From the NCBI GenBank assembly GCA_025453925.1, contig JALOPK010000143.1:1-7984 (forward strand): a DNA stretch of 7,984 nt, read 5' to 3'. The position numbers and the translations under genes are program-made. The DNA comes from Candidatus Eiseniibacteriota bacterium. Its GTDB lineage: Bacteria; JAFGKV01. The notes beneath the pieces are model-generated. The model made no database searches. It was not told the origin of the DNA and worked only from the letters and a program-made list of their open reading frames with translations. Below, in pieces: positions 1 through 5,315 of this stretch (positions are counted from its first letter, which is position 1; each line of letters begins with the position of its first letter).

Positions 1-1
1 C

Positions 2-2392
2 TCCCACCTGGTCAGGCGCCCCTCTCATCGGTTGCTCCTCTTCGTGGGGTTGCCGCTTGCCCTTGTCCTCCCGCTCTCAGCCCAGGTATGGGAGATCGAG
101 GTCGCCCAGGAGGGGAAGCAGTTCTCGGATATGACTGACCGGTCGCTCCGGCTGGATACGGCGGGCCACCCCCACATCGTGTATGGGGAGGATCACCTCT
201 ACTACGCGTGGCATGATGGGACGACCTGGAGTTGCGAGACGGCAGACCAATCGGAATCCGTCGGACGCTATGCCGCTCTCGCCCTCGACGCGGCGGGCCA
301 TCCCCACGTGAGCTACTTTGACGAGGCCTATGGCGATCCAACCGACGACCTGAAGTACGCGTTCCGGGATGAAACAGGCTGGCACGTCCAGACCATCGAC
401 TCTCAAGGGAACGTGGGGCTCCATACCTCAATTGCACTCAGCACGGCGGGGTTCCCCTTCATCAGCTACCACAGGGCGAACACGAGCCTGAAGCTCGCCT
501 ATCTCGACCATGCCGGGTGGCACCTGCAGACCGTGGACTCGGGGGAGGATGTCGGCTCGTACTCCTCGCTCGCCCTTGACGCCTCAGGCTACCCCCACAT
601 CAGCTACTTCGACGACTTCTCCGAAGATCTTAGACATGCGCATTGGGACGGAACCGGCTGGGACATCCAGATCGTGGACTCGCTGGGGTACGTTGGCCGG
701 CACTCCTCGCTGGCACTGGATCCTTCCGGCAGCCCGCATATCAGCTACCATGATGGTTCGAATGACGACCTGAAATACGCCTACTCGGACGGCTCGGCGT
801 GGCACGTCCAGTCGGTGGACTGGCAGGGAGAGGTTGGGCAGCACACCTCCTTGGCGCTCGACGCATTTGGATACCCCCATATCGGCTACGCCGACTACAC
901 CTCCGAGGACGACTACGACCTGAAGTATGCCTACCAGGACGTGGCGGGATGGCACATTCAGACGATGGATTCTCCGGGTAACTTGGGTTGGTACACCTCA
1001 GTGGCAGTGGACTCCTCCGGCTGTCCTCACCTCAGCTGTCAGCGCGGCCACCCCAGCGACCACCTATGGTATGCATACAGGGATGGTGCGGGCTGGCACC
1101 CCGCCAACGTGGACCGGATGGGGAATCTCGGGTGGTATTCGTCGCTGGCCGTCGACGCGAGCGGCCAGCCACACATCGGCCACTGGGACTACCTGCAGAC
1201 AGCCCTGAGGTACGCCTACAAGGACGCGACAGGGTGGCATGGTCAAGTCGTGGACGATGCGGGGTCGGTGGGCCTTTTCCCCTCACTCGCCTTGGACGAG
1301 CTTGGCCACCCGTACGTCAGCTACAACGCGGACATCTTCGGCGATCTGAAGTACGCCTACCAGGATGGTGGTGGTGGGTGGCATATCCAGACGGTCGATC
1401 CGAGCGAGTACTACGGCGGGTACTACACCTCGCTGGAGCTGGATGAGTCGGGCCGTCCCCATATCGGCCATTTTGACAGCTGGACCGGGAGTTTGAAGTA
1501 TGCGTATGATGGTGGCACGGGTTGGCTCATTGAGGTCGTCGACAGTGATGGTTCAGTTGGCACCCATGTGTCAATTGCGCTGGACGCGTTGGGGAATCCG
1601 CATCTCAGCTTCTTCGACACCACGAATGACGACCTGAAGTATGCCCATGAAGACAGTGGAGAGTGGCATATTCAGACCGTGGATGCGGAGGGGGCAGTGG
1701 GCTACTACGCGTCGCTGACGTTGGATGAGTTCGGCTATCCCCACATCAGCTACTACGACGACTCCAACGATGACCTTAAGTATGCCTCTTGGGATGGAGC
1801 AGACTGGCAGATCGAGCGGGTGGACTCGCAGGGGTATGTTGGGCGGTACACCTCATTGGCCCTGGATCCCTCGGGCTGTCCGCACATCAGCTACCACGAC
1901 GGCTCCAACTACGACCTGAAGTACGCGTACAAGGATGGAAACGGCTGGCACATTCAGACCGTGGATTCCCCGGGGCTGGTGGGCTACTACACGTCCCTGG
2001 CGCTGGATGCGCTGGGCTACACCCACATTTCCTACCACGACAATACGACCGACGACCTGAAGTATGCCCGGGCCTACGTAGCGACCCTAGCGCTCGCGGG
2101 AGAGATGACGGGTGGCCAGGTGCAACTCACCTGGTCGCCGGTGACCCTGGCCACGGCCTATTGGATCTACGGCGCCTCCAACCTGCCGTGGTTCGTGCCG
2201 GGGATGGGGTCGGGATACGACTTCCGGCTCGACGTGGTGCTGCCGCCGACCATCGCCTGGTCGAGCGGCACCGGCGTGGGGGATCCGTCCGCTGACTGGA
2301 CCTACCTGGTGATGGCGATGGACGCCTCGGAACAGGAGCTGGCGCGGTCGAATCGTGTCGGCGAGGAGGACTTCGAGACCGACATCCCGTGA
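2..2392 (+). CDS. Secreted 14-blade beta-propeller-like repeat protein with C-terminal FN3-like domain (5' partial)
   Basis: No specific function is recognised; it is probably an exported binding or adhesion protein. The frame is open to the window edge. The first usable start inside is TTG at 32, which has no ribosome binding site, and the codons before it encode RRPSHR, a good basic n-region for the signal peptide that follows (LLLFVGLPLALVLPLSAQ). The true start is therefore probably just outside. Residues about 19-682 (counted from the TTG) are tandem units of about 47 residues with consensus SLALDxxGxPHISYxD, DLKYAYxDGxGWHIQTVDSxGxVG, which reads as four beta-strands per unit. Thirteen full units are followed by a last one lacking its fourth strand. 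VWEIEV at the N-terminus matches that missing strand, as in propeller ring closure. Residues about 683-786 look like an FN3 domain (LTWSPV, AYWIYGA, WTYLVMAMDASE) and end in SNRVGEEDFETDIP. No type IX sorting domain or membrane anchor is visible. The repeat structure is directly seen; the propeller fold is inferred. Confidence 0.5.
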   Translation, partial: SHLVRRPSHRLLLFVGLPLALVLPLSAQVWEIEVAQEGKQFSDMTDRSLRLDTAGHPHIVYGEDHLYYAWHDGTTWSCETADQSESVGRYAALALDAAGHPHVSYFDEAYGDPTDDLKYAFRDETGWHVQTIDSQGNVGLHTSIALSTAGFPFISYHRANTSLKLAYLDHAGWHLQTVDSGEDVGSYSSLALDASGYPHISYFDDFSEDLRHAHWDGTGWDIQIVDSLGYVGRHSSLALDPSGSPHISYHDGSNDDLKYAYSDGSAWHVQSVDWQGEVGQHTSLALDAFGYPHIGYADYTSEDDYDLKYAYQDVAGWHIQTMDSPGNLGWYTSVAVDSSGCPHLSCQRGHPSDHLWYAYRDGAGWHPANVDRMGNLGWYSSLAVDASGQPHIGHWDYLQTALRYAYKDATGWHGQVVDDAGSVGLFPSLALDELGHPYVSYNADIFGDLKYAYQDGGGGWHIQTVDPSEYYGGYYTSLELDESGRPHIGHFDSWTGSLKYAYDGGTGWLIEVVDSDGSVGTHVSIALDALGNPHLSFFDTTNDDLKYAHEDSGEWHIQTVDAEGAVGYYASLTLDEFGYPHISYYDDSNDDLKYASWDGADWQIERVDSQGYVGRYTSLALDPSGCPHISYHDGSNYDLKYAYKDGNGWHIQTVDSPGLVGYYTSLALDALGYTHISYHDNTTDDLKYARAYVATLALAGEMTGGQVQLTWSPVTLATAYWIYGASNLPWFVPGMGSGYDFRLDVVLPPTIAWSSGTGVGDPSADWTYLVMAMDASEQELARSNRVGEEDFETDIP
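86..2082 (+). repeat. Tandem array of about 141-nt coding repeats (propeller blades)
   Basis: About 14 in-frame units, averaging about 143 nt, encode the blade motif. Hallmarks kept in most copies are SLALD, PHISY, DLKYAY and GWHIQTVD. The first copy (residues about 32-79) and the copies near 1000-1300 are the most divergent. The copies near 674-784 and 1820-1930 are the most alike, with about 81% nucleotide identity by hand count. The unit length drifts by a few codons, mainly in the loop between PHISY and DLKYAY. Confidence 0.5.
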
Positions 2393-2470
2393 GGGGCGCG
2401 CGGGGGGCGAGGGATTGCGGACGACATGGAGGTAGTCCCCCGTTTCATGAGACAGGGATGGGCAGGGGAA

Positions 2471-2484
2471 GAACATCGAACATC
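2471..2484. repeat. Two-copy heptamer tandem repeat (GAACATC)
   Basis: Two exact, adjacent copies of GAACATC lie in the non-coding region. The reverse strand reads GATGTTCGATGTTC, a type of degenerate heptanucleotide tandem that recurs between genes in some bacterial genomes. Alone it is short enough to be chance. It gains weight from the other heptamer tandems at 4587-4721. Confidence 0.5.
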
Positions 2485-2602
2485 CATACACGGAACAGGG
2501 GAATGGGTGATGCCCCTGGAGGGACGCGCTCTGTCGCGTCCGTCTGGCTGAGTGCGGATGAGCCCGATGTGTCCGCTGAGGACGTGCCATTCGGCGTCGC
2601 GC

Positions 2603-2630
2603 GGCACTATTCTCACATGAGAATAGTGCC
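2603..2630. promoter_or_regulatory. 28-bp near-perfect dyad (13-bp arms, 2-base centre)
   Basis: The left arm GGCACTATTCTCA (2603-2615) and right arm TGAGAATAGTGCC (2618-2630) are exact reverse complements separated by CA. The dyad is clearly more AT-rich than its surroundings. It lies about 210 bases after the propeller stop and about 143 bases before the methyltransferase start. No T-run follows on either strand, so a standard intrinsic terminator is doubtful. An operator for a dimeric regulator, an RNA hairpin that protects or ends a transcript, or a remnant of a small mobile element all fit. The symmetry is seen directly; the role is unknown. Confidence 0.5.
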
Positions 2631-2760
2631 ATGATTCGGGTCGAAGCTTCCCGGATGCGCGGCTGGGCCTCGTAGCGCAGTGCGGCTCTGCCCTCCCGAC
2701 CAAATTGATCCTTGCTCCCTCGCTGCCCGTGCCCCAACTTTGCCTACGGAAATGATGGAA

Positions 2761-2767
2761 GGGAGGA
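2761..2767 (+). promoter_or_regulatory. Ribosome binding site of the ICMT-family gene
   Basis: GGGAGGA sits six bases before the ATG at 2774. It fixes this start over the internal alternatives. Confidence 0.5.
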
Positions 2768-2773
2768 TCACCC

Positions 2774-3352
2774 ATGGGACTGGTTGAACTTGTGAATAGG
2801 GTCGCGACGGGGCCACGGAGGGTGAGGGCACGGTTCACGCTTCCCGGCGTGGTCTTCTTCCTCGGCATGCTGGCGGCATTGGTAGTCGTGGCCCACTGCG
2901 TTGACCGATGGCTTGTGTGGGGTCCGTTCATGAGCCCCGCCCTGCGGACGGTGGCGGGGTTGCCAGTCACCGCCCTCGGCGGGACGCTGACTGCATGGTG
3001 TATCGTTCGGTTCTGGAAGGCGCGCGGCACGCCGGTCCCGCTGAATCCTCCCGAAGAGCTGGTGTTCGATGGGCTCTATGCCCACGTCCGCAACCCCATG
3101 ATGACGGGAGTGTTCGTGGTCATGCTCGGCGTGTCCTTCCTGATGGGGTCCCGGGCTCTACTCTTCATCGGGCTTCCCGCACTCATCGCCGCGGGCGTGT
3201 TCTTCGTGAAGGTGATCGAGGAACCAGAGCTGGAGAGACGGTTCGGGCAGGCATACGTCGCCTATCGTCGCCGCGTGCCGATGTTCCTGCCGAGGCTCGG
3301 GAAGGACAACGGGTCGGCCGGTCAGCGCCAGGCGGACGACCCGCCGCGATAG
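2774..3352 (+). CDS. Isoprenylcysteine carboxyl methyltransferase (ICMT)-family membrane methyltransferase
   Basis: Predicted integral-membrane, S-adenosylmethionine-dependent methyltransferase of the ICMT/phospholipid methyltransferase superfamily. Bacterial members mostly have unknown substrates (lipids or small molecules), so none is assigned. The 192-residue length is typical. Hydrophobic segments lie at about 23-42, 56-80, 109-125 and 127-146. The family signature is clear: GTPVPLNPPEELVFDGLYAHVRNPMM (82-110, with the RNP core at 106-108), then EEPELERRFGQAYVAYRRRVP (149-169), the conserved acidic and Tyr/Arg region near the cofactor site. The polar tail after about 175 is probably disordered. 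The ATG is supported by GGGAGGA at 2761-2767, six bases upstream. It stands alone: the upstream gene ends 381 bases away and the downstream gene is convergent. Family assignment is strong; substrate is unknown. Confidence 0.5.
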   Translation: MGLVELVNRVATGPRRVRARFTLPGVVFFLGMLAALVVVAHCVDRWLVWGPFMSPALRTVAGLPVTALGGTLTAWCIVRFWKARGTPVPLNPPEELVFDGLYAHVRNPMMTGVFVVMLGVSFLMGSRALLFIGLPALIAAGVFFVKVIEEPELERRFGQAYVAYRRRVPMFLPRLGKDNGSAGQRQADDPPR

Positions 3353-3423
3353 GTCGCGCGCCGAGGCCCTTCCCGTCAGGCGATGCGGGGCGACTCACTC
3401 CCCGGTCATCGGATCTCCCGTCC
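3353..3423. other. Short convergent spacer with a weak possible hairpin
   Basis: These 71 bases separate two genes whose 3' ends face each other. A CGGGG/CCCCG inverted repeat (3386-3404, nine-base loop) could help end transcription. The stem is only five base pairs and there is no T-run, so this is a weak suggestion. Confidence 0.5.
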
Positions 3424-4452
3424 TCATTCCTCGGGCGGCGCGGTCAGCACCACGAAGCGCGGATCGGTCTTGATCGGCGCGAAGTCGGGATCGTCAGGGG
3501 CTCGGCGCGCGTACGATGCATCGCGGAGGATGGCCTGTTCCAGGGTTCGAAGGGCCTCGTCGAATCGCGTGGCCTTTGCGTAGTAGCAGGCCAGGTGATA
3601 GTGCGCCTCGCCTGAGAGCGAATCGAGTTCGACCGCCTTCAAGCCGACTGTGATCGAGGCTTCGACCTTCCCTGCATCGGCCAGCGAGTAGCCTTCATTG
3701 ATCAGCGCCTGGACCTTCCAGATGTTGAAGATCCGGCGCAACTCGGCGATCGGGTTTTCGTGGTCATCCACCCTCAGATCGCAGTAACGATCGGTGTAGC
3801 CGCCGTACCCACCACCATTCCGCACGATGACGATGGCGGCCGATTGCATGCCGCGCGAATCGCCGCCCGCCTCCTGACCGGCTTCCAGCGCGCGCATCAG
3901 CCGTTCTCCCAGCATGTCATCCGTCCCTTGAAAGGCGTGGGCCATGGCCTCCACCGTCGTCCCACTGACCAGGATGTTGCCTTGCACGGAGAAGTGCCTC
4001 CCCACGAAGTGCCCTGCCCACGGGAGGCATTCGGACCCGGTGAACGCGGCGCTGTACCCCGCGGCGTCGACGATCCCGAGCTGGCGCTGTTCGCGCTGGG
4101 GATCATCCGCCAGGAGACGTCTGATTGCCTCGTGGACCTCCGTCCCTTGCGAGAGCAGGTCGAGGCCCAGAGGCCCATAGGTCGGATTGCCGAAGGCCTG
4201 ACTGGCGACGGCGCCCACTCCGGCTCGCGCCCATGGCACCACCGACCCGACGGCGAAGAACTTGGACTGCACCGCGACTCCCAGGTCACCGGTGACCGAG
4301 TCGAACGCCACGATGGAGAAGGTGGCGATGGGCTCACTGCAAATGGCTGAGGTCGAGGGGACAATCAGTGCCGTCAATCCGAATGCTGCCACGAACGAGA
4401 CCACCTCGCCATGTAGGGTGGGTCGGCGCGGGAGTTGAGTCGTCTTGTGCAT
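3424..4452 (-). CDS. Secreted DUF1028 family protein with TPR-like C-terminus
   Basis: 342 residues. DUF1028 proteins are grouped with the Ntn-hydrolase-like fold; their substrate is not established, so an amidohydrolase-type activity is only a family-level guess. An N-terminal signal peptide is visible (basic LPRRP, then VVSFVAAFGLTALIVPSTSA, residues 17-36). The DUF1028 domain spans about 43-238. It starts with ATFSIVAFDSVTGDLGVAVQS and continues with GVGAVASQAFGNPTYGPLGL, RQLGIVDAAGYSAAFTG, WAGHFVGRHFSVQGNILV, EAGGDSRGMQSAA and DLRVDDHENP, all family hallmarks. Residues about 246-333 are helical and TPR-like (EAHYHLACYYAKATRFDEAL) and end in DPDFAPIKTDPRF, a common TPR ending. The start at 4452 is chosen because GGAGG lies seven bases upstream and the signal peptide follows directly. 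The frame stays open to 4737, but that extension crosses heptamer repeats. It is divergent from the PNPOx-like gene. Confidence 0.5.
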   Translation of the reverse strand: MHKTTQLPRRPTLHGEVVSFVAAFGLTALIVPSTSAICSEPIATFSIVAFDSVTGDLGVAVQSKFFAVGSVVPWARAGVGAVASQAFGNPTYGPLGLDLLSQGTEVHEAIRRLLADDPQREQRQLGIVDAAGYSAAFTGSECLPWAGHFVGRHFSVQGNILVSGTTVEAMAHAFQGTDDMLGERLMRALEAGQEAGGDSRGMQSAAIVIVRNGGGYGGYTDRYCDLRVDDHENPIAELRRIFNIWKVQALINEGYSLADAGKVEASITVGLKAVELDSLSGEAHYHLACYYAKATRFDEALRTLEQAILRDASYARRAPDDPDFAPIKTDPRFVVLTAPPEE

Positions 4453-4459
4453 GGTGACA

Positions 4460-4464
4460 CCTCC
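4460..4464 (-). promoter_or_regulatory. Ribosome binding site that fixes the DUF1028 start
   Basis: The reverse strand reads GGAGG followed by the seven-base spacer TGTCACC and then ATG. This argues against the longer in-frame start at 4737, which would put the signal peptide about 110 residues into the protein. Confidence 0.5.
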
Positions 4465-4586
4465 GGGAGAGGGCGTGGGGGGCGAGGCGAGGCGATGGCT
4501 CAAGTTCCGGCGCGAGCGCAGAAGCGCAAGAGCAGTAGACCCGCCCCGCTTCCGCGGGTGCGGGGCCACGCTGCGCGGGAAGATCG

Positions 4587-4607
4587 GAAGCACGAAGCAC
4601 GAAGCAC
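4587..4607. repeat. Three-copy heptamer tandem repeat (GAAGCAC)
   Basis: Three exact adjacent copies of GAAGCAC, followed by a partial GAA. The reverse strand reads as repeats of GTGCTTC. It is non-coding and is the first of three different heptamer tandems within 135 bases. Confidence 0.5.
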
Positions 4608-4649
4608 GAAACGGAGCGGTCGCCTCGGGTGCAGGTCGACCTCCCGACA

Positions 4650-4670
4650 GCTGATGGCTGATAGCCGATA
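4650..4670. repeat. Three-copy degenerate heptamer tandem (GCTGATR)
   Basis: GCTGATG, GCTGATA and GCCGATA follow each other without gaps. The reverse strand reads as TATCGGC/TATCAGC units, which translate to the spurious LSAIS-type peptides often seen in intergenic repeats of this kind. Confidence 0.5.
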
Positions 4671-4700
4671 ACTCACGGCCGACAGTCCCCGCACAGCGGG

Positions 4701-4721
4701 CCTGAACCCTGAAGCCTGCGC
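4701..4721. repeat. Degenerate heptamer tandem (CCTGAAC/CCTGAAG/CCTGCGC)
   Basis: Two close heptamers, CCTGAAC and CCTGAAG, are followed by CCTGCGC, which keeps the first four bases and overlaps the first GCGCARTG box. Confidence 0.5.
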
Positions 4722-4767
4722 AGTGGGCACGGCTCACCGCGCAGTGCGCAACTACAATTGCGCAATG
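4718..4767. promoter_or_regulatory. Three GCGCARTG boxes at exact 21-bp spacing, with a 7-bp dyad
   Basis: GCGCAGTG at 4718, GCGCAGTG at 4739 and GCGCAATG at 4760 start exactly 21 bp apart, about two helical turns. Between the second and third, TGCGCAA (4745-4751) and TTGCGCA (4758-4764) form a perfect dyad with a six-base centre. The third box overlaps the putative -35 element. This resembles an array of regulator sites on one face of the helix. Because 21 is also three heptamers, the spacing could instead be a leftover of the nearby heptamer repeats. Confidence 0.5.
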
Positions 4768-4786
4768 GGAGATCTCGCGCTATCCT
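4758..4786 (+). promoter_or_regulatory. Candidate sigma70-type promoter for the PNPOx-like gene
   Basis: TTGCGC (4758-4763) and TATCCT (4781-4786) are separated by 17 bases, the optimal spacing. They would give a start near 4793 and a leader of about 27 bases ending in the ribosome binding site. Each element matches only part of the consensus, so this is a plausible rather than firm call. Confidence 0.5.
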
Positions 4787-4819
4787 GAGTGGTCGGGCGC
4801 ATGCACGAAAGGAGCCCAT

Positions 4820-5248
4820 ATGTCGGATCTTACTTCCAGAATCAGGGAGAAGCTGGCCGCTCCGCAGATGATCAATCTGGCCACCGTCACCGAGGTGGGA
4901 ACTCCATGGGTTCGCTATGTGATGGCCGTGACCGATGACGATCTGACGATGCGGGTCGCCACGTTCCTGGGCTCCAGAAAGGTCGCCCAGATCAATCAGA
5001 ACCCCGAAGTGCACGCCAGTTGCGGGGTGACCTCACTGTCCGAGGCATCGGACTACCTTCAGATCCAGGCGCGGGCGACGGTCTCCACCGATGAGGCGGA
5101 ACGGTGTCACGTCTGGAACGACGGCCTCAAGGCCTATTTCCGTGGCCCGGACGATCCGAACCTGGCGGTTCTGGTGTTGAAGCCCTATCGCATCGAGCTG
5201 CAGACGATGGCCTCGATGACCCCGGAGGTGTGGGAGTCGGAATACTGA
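4820..5248 (+). CDS. Pyridoxamine 5'-phosphate oxidase-like flavoprotein (general stress protein 26 type)
   Basis: 142 residues, probably cytoplasmic. It is a small split-barrel protein of the PNPOx-like superfamily, related to general stress protein 26-type proteins, which usually bind FMN or another flavin as homodimers. The reaction cannot be deduced. Family features are in order: INLATVTEVGTPWVRYV (18-34), the first strands with the Arg that usually contacts cofactor phosphate; TFLGSRKVAQINQNPEVHAS (48-67), the conserved S/T-x-K-V helix and NPxV turn; DYLQIQARATVSTDEAE (78-94); and YFRGPDDPNLAVLVLKPYRIEL (106-127), the typical C-terminal G-x-DDP and last strand. The full family length is present. 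The ATG is supported by AAAGGAG (4808-4814), five bases upstream. It is divergent from the DUF1028 gene and has its own likely promoter. The next gene starts 67 bases downstream, so co-transcription is possible. Confidence 0.5.
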   Translation: MSDLTSRIREKLAAPQMINLATVTEVGTPWVRYVMAVTDDDLTMRVATFLGSRKVAQINQNPEVHASCGVTSLSEASDYLQIQARATVSTDEAERCHVWNDGLKAYFRGPDDPNLAVLVLKPYRIELQTMASMTPEVWESEY

Positions 5249-5267
5249 TCGATCCCGCCGTCCGGGC

Positions 5268-5292
5268 CCCGCGGGCGCGGAAGAGCCGCGGG
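5268..5292 (+). terminator. GC-rich hairpin between the PNPOx-like and beta-helix genes
   Basis: CCCGCGG (5268-5274) and CCGCGGG (5286-5292) are perfect inverted arms. An alternative tighter stem is CGCGG-AAGAG-CCGCG (5276-5290). There is no T-run. The hairpin may be a weak terminator, a processing site, or structure that lowers read-through into the next gene, whose ribosome binding site begins 11 bases later. Confidence 0.5.
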
Positions 5293-5302
5293 CGATACCC
5301 GT

Positions 5303-5308
5303 GAGGAG
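5303..5308 (+). promoter_or_regulatory. Ribosome binding site that fixes the beta-helix protein start
   Basis: GAGGAG lies seven bases before the ATG at 5316. An in-frame GTG at 5301 overlaps this site and is therefore unlikely to be the true start. Confidence 0.5.
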
Positions 5309-5315
5309 ACCAGCG

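Larger units (their letters stand above)
2393..2773. other. Intergenic region between the propeller gene and the methyltransferase gene
   Basis: No credible gene is seen in these 381 bases. Frames open here give Arg/Gly/Pro-rich, low-information translations. The region holds a two-copy heptamer remnant (2471-2484), a short possible hairpin with CAGGGG/CCCCTG arms (2496-2518) and a perfect 13-bp inverted repeat (2603-2630). No convincing sigma70 promoter was found for the downstream gene. No intrinsic terminator with a T-run follows the propeller gene. Confidence 0.5.
4453..4819. other. Divergent intergenic region rich in heptamer repeats
   Basis: These 367 bases separate the divergently transcribed DUF1028 and PNPOx-like genes. 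Going rightward they hold the DUF1028 ribosome binding site, a short GGCGA triplication near 4480-4494, three heptamer tandem families (4587-4721), three GCGCARTG boxes 21 bp apart (4718-4767), and a sigma70-like promoter for the right-hand gene. No credible gene is present. Translations such as ELSAISHQLS and FRASCFVLP from the reverse strand are products of the heptamer repeats. Confidence 0.5.

Noticed and set aside
86-2082. CRISPR array or non-coding tandem repeat
   Set aside because: The repeats are in frame, their differences are largely synonymous or conservative, and there are no unique spacers.
2078-2392. Type IX secretion sorting domain at the propeller C-terminus
   Set aside because: The C-terminal sequence fits an FN3-like fold and ends in an acidic tail without the usual sorting-domain pattern.
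2389-2634. 81-codon frame starting at a GTG that overlaps the propeller stop codon, as in translational coupling
   Set aside because: The translation is Arg/Gly-rich without recognisable motifs, it runs through the heptamer repeat and dyad, and no Shine-Dalgarno sequence stands out.
2087-3030. Long reverse-strand open frames across the end of the propeller gene and into the ICMT gene
   Set aside because: They are antisense to well-supported genes, have Arg/Pro/His-rich composition and no domain motifs. Such frames are expected in GC-rich DNA.
3386-3404. Firm terminator between the ICMT and DUF1028 genes
   Set aside because: It is only a five-base-pair stem with a nine-base loop and no T-run, so it is listed only as a weak possibility.
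3760-4350. 196-codon forward frame opposite the DUF1028 gene
   Set aside because: It is antisense to conserved DUF1028 motifs and its sequence shows no family features.
4453-4737. N-terminal extension of the DUF1028 protein by 95 residues
   Set aside because: It would bury the signal peptide, ignores a well-placed GGAGG, and its sequence is a translation of heptamer repeats.
5301-5315. GTG start five codons upstream for the beta-helix protein
   Set aside because: The GTG overlaps the GAGGAG ribosome binding site that serves the ATG at 5316.
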